From: Sphingobacteriaceae bacterium
GTDB taxonomy: Bacteria; Bacteroidota; Bacteroidia; Sphingobacteriales; Sphingobacteriaceae
Reading direction: 5' to 3'
DNA: 6,666 nt
Assembly (NCBI GenBank): GCA_021740025.1
Contig: JAIPAN010000066.1
Location: 1-6,666 of the forward strand
The notes beneath the pieces were generated by a model that searched no databases, had not been told where the DNA came from, and worked only from the letters and a program-made list of their open reading frames with translations. Below, piece after piece: positions 6,206 to 6,666 of this stretch. The position numbers were made by a program, and so were the translations under genes. Positions within the stretch are counted from its first letter, which is position 1. The number at the start of each line of letters is the position of its first letter.

Positions 6206-6666
6206 AGGTAAAATATTCCAAATTAAGTCTACTGAAATGGTCAAAATTCAAAGCGCTTTTGTCTTTTGGAACCAAAGGATATTTAGCCGATATTGGTTGG
6301 ATTCGTTCCTTTGATACCGGCGCCCCGGTGGATGCAGAAGGCCTTCCCTTGCCTTGGGTTACTTATTCTTATATCGATTTCATTAAAAACCGAATTACTA
6401 CAGAACACCAAATTTTTGAATTTGGTTCTGGTAATTCCACCTTATTTTATGCTGAACGAGCTAAACACGTAGTTTCGGTAGAACACAATAAGGAATGGTT
6501 TGAAAAAATTAAAACCGCATCACCCAAAAATTCAGAGCTTATATTTTGCGAATTAGTACCCAATGGGGCATATAGTAAAATGCCTATAACTTCCCAAAAA
6601 AAATACGATGTTATTATTATAGATGGCCGCGACCGGGTAAATTGTTGCAAACAAGCGTTAGTTGCC
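6202..6666 (+). CDS. Class I SAM-dependent methyltransferase, N-terminal part (cut by window edge)
   Basis: An open frame of 155 codons to the window end. GTG (6202-6204) overlaps the flippase stop in GTGA. No ATG is in frame near the N-terminus (the first Met is residue 127), and the Rossmann motifs begin well after, so GTG is the best start. Motif I is FEFGSGNST (72-80), the glycine-rich SAM loop. An acidic residue after the next strand, Glu94 in VVSVEHNKEWF (90-100), would bind the ribose, and YDVIIIDGRDR (135-145) is the motif II strand with Asp141. The N-terminal 70 residues (KYSKLSLLKWSKFKALLSFGTKGYLADIGW...) form an extra basic/hydrophobic region of unknown role. Coupling to a flippase suggests it methylates a sugar or a glycan precursor, but the substrate is not determined. 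The C-terminal substrate region is outside the window. Confidence 0.85.
   Translation, partial: MKVKYSKLSLLKWSKFKALLSFGTKGYLADIGWIRSFDTGAPVDAEGLPLPWVTYSYIDFIKNRITTEHQIFEFGSGNSTLFYAERAKHVVSVEHNKEWFEKIKTASPKNSELIFCELVPNGAYSKMPITSQKKYDVIIIDGRDRVNCCKQALVA

Noticed and set aside
6447..6650. Minus-strand ORF of 67 codons at the right end
   Set aside because: It is antisense to the methyltransferase motifs FEFGSGNST and YDVIIIDG, which establish the plus-strand frame.

Overview
The window comes from a member of the Bacteroidota. The evidence is direct: a gliding-motility lipoprotein of the GldJ type, a PorV outer-membrane protein of the type IX secretion system (T9SS), AT-rich DNA with almost no Shine-Dalgarno sequences, and several copies of the Bacteroidota promoter box TAnnTTTG. 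I cannot fix the class or genus. T9SS and gliding genes fit Flavobacteriia, Cytophagia, Sphingobacteriia or Chitinophagia.

Layout, left to right. Positions 1-899 (minus) hold the N-terminal 299 codons of gldJ, cut by the window edge. A 177-bp divergent intergenic region (900-1076), rich in palindromes, separates it from porV (1077-2252, plus). ispF (2249-2728) starts on a TTG inside the porV stop, so the two overlap by 4 bp. A 51-codon cysteine-rich single-pass membrane protein, similar to FeoB-associated proteins, lies convergent on the minus strand (2725-2880). It shares the bases TTAA with the ispF stop. A second divergent region (2881-3000) carries promoter boxes for this small gene and for typA/bipA (3001-4809), a complete ribosome-associated GTPase. 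typA ends in a strong hairpin terminator that also appears to contain the promoter of the next gene. That gene is a Wzx-like polysaccharide flippase (4883-6205), followed with a 4-bp overlap by a class I SAM-dependent methyltransferase (from 6202, cut at the right edge).

Three functional blocks are visible. The first is T9SS and gliding: GldJ is a lipoprotein needed to stabilise the gliding/secretion machinery, and PorV is the barrel that carries T9SS cargo from the translocon to the attachment complex. The second is housekeeping: IspF (MEP isoprenoid pathway) and BipA (ribosome assembly and stress). The third is the apparent start of a surface-glycan block: a lipid-linked oligosaccharide flippase translationally coupled to a methyltransferase. 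IspF makes a precursor of undecaprenyl phosphate, which flippase substrates use as carrier, but that link is general physiology and not evidence of a shared system.

No mobile element, CRISPR array, tRNA or rRNA is visible. I do not see a wholly new system. The most interesting signals are regulatory: a promoter nested in a terminator, promoter boxes only 5-6 nt from start codons, and a palindromic gldJ-porV spacer in which porU is absent.
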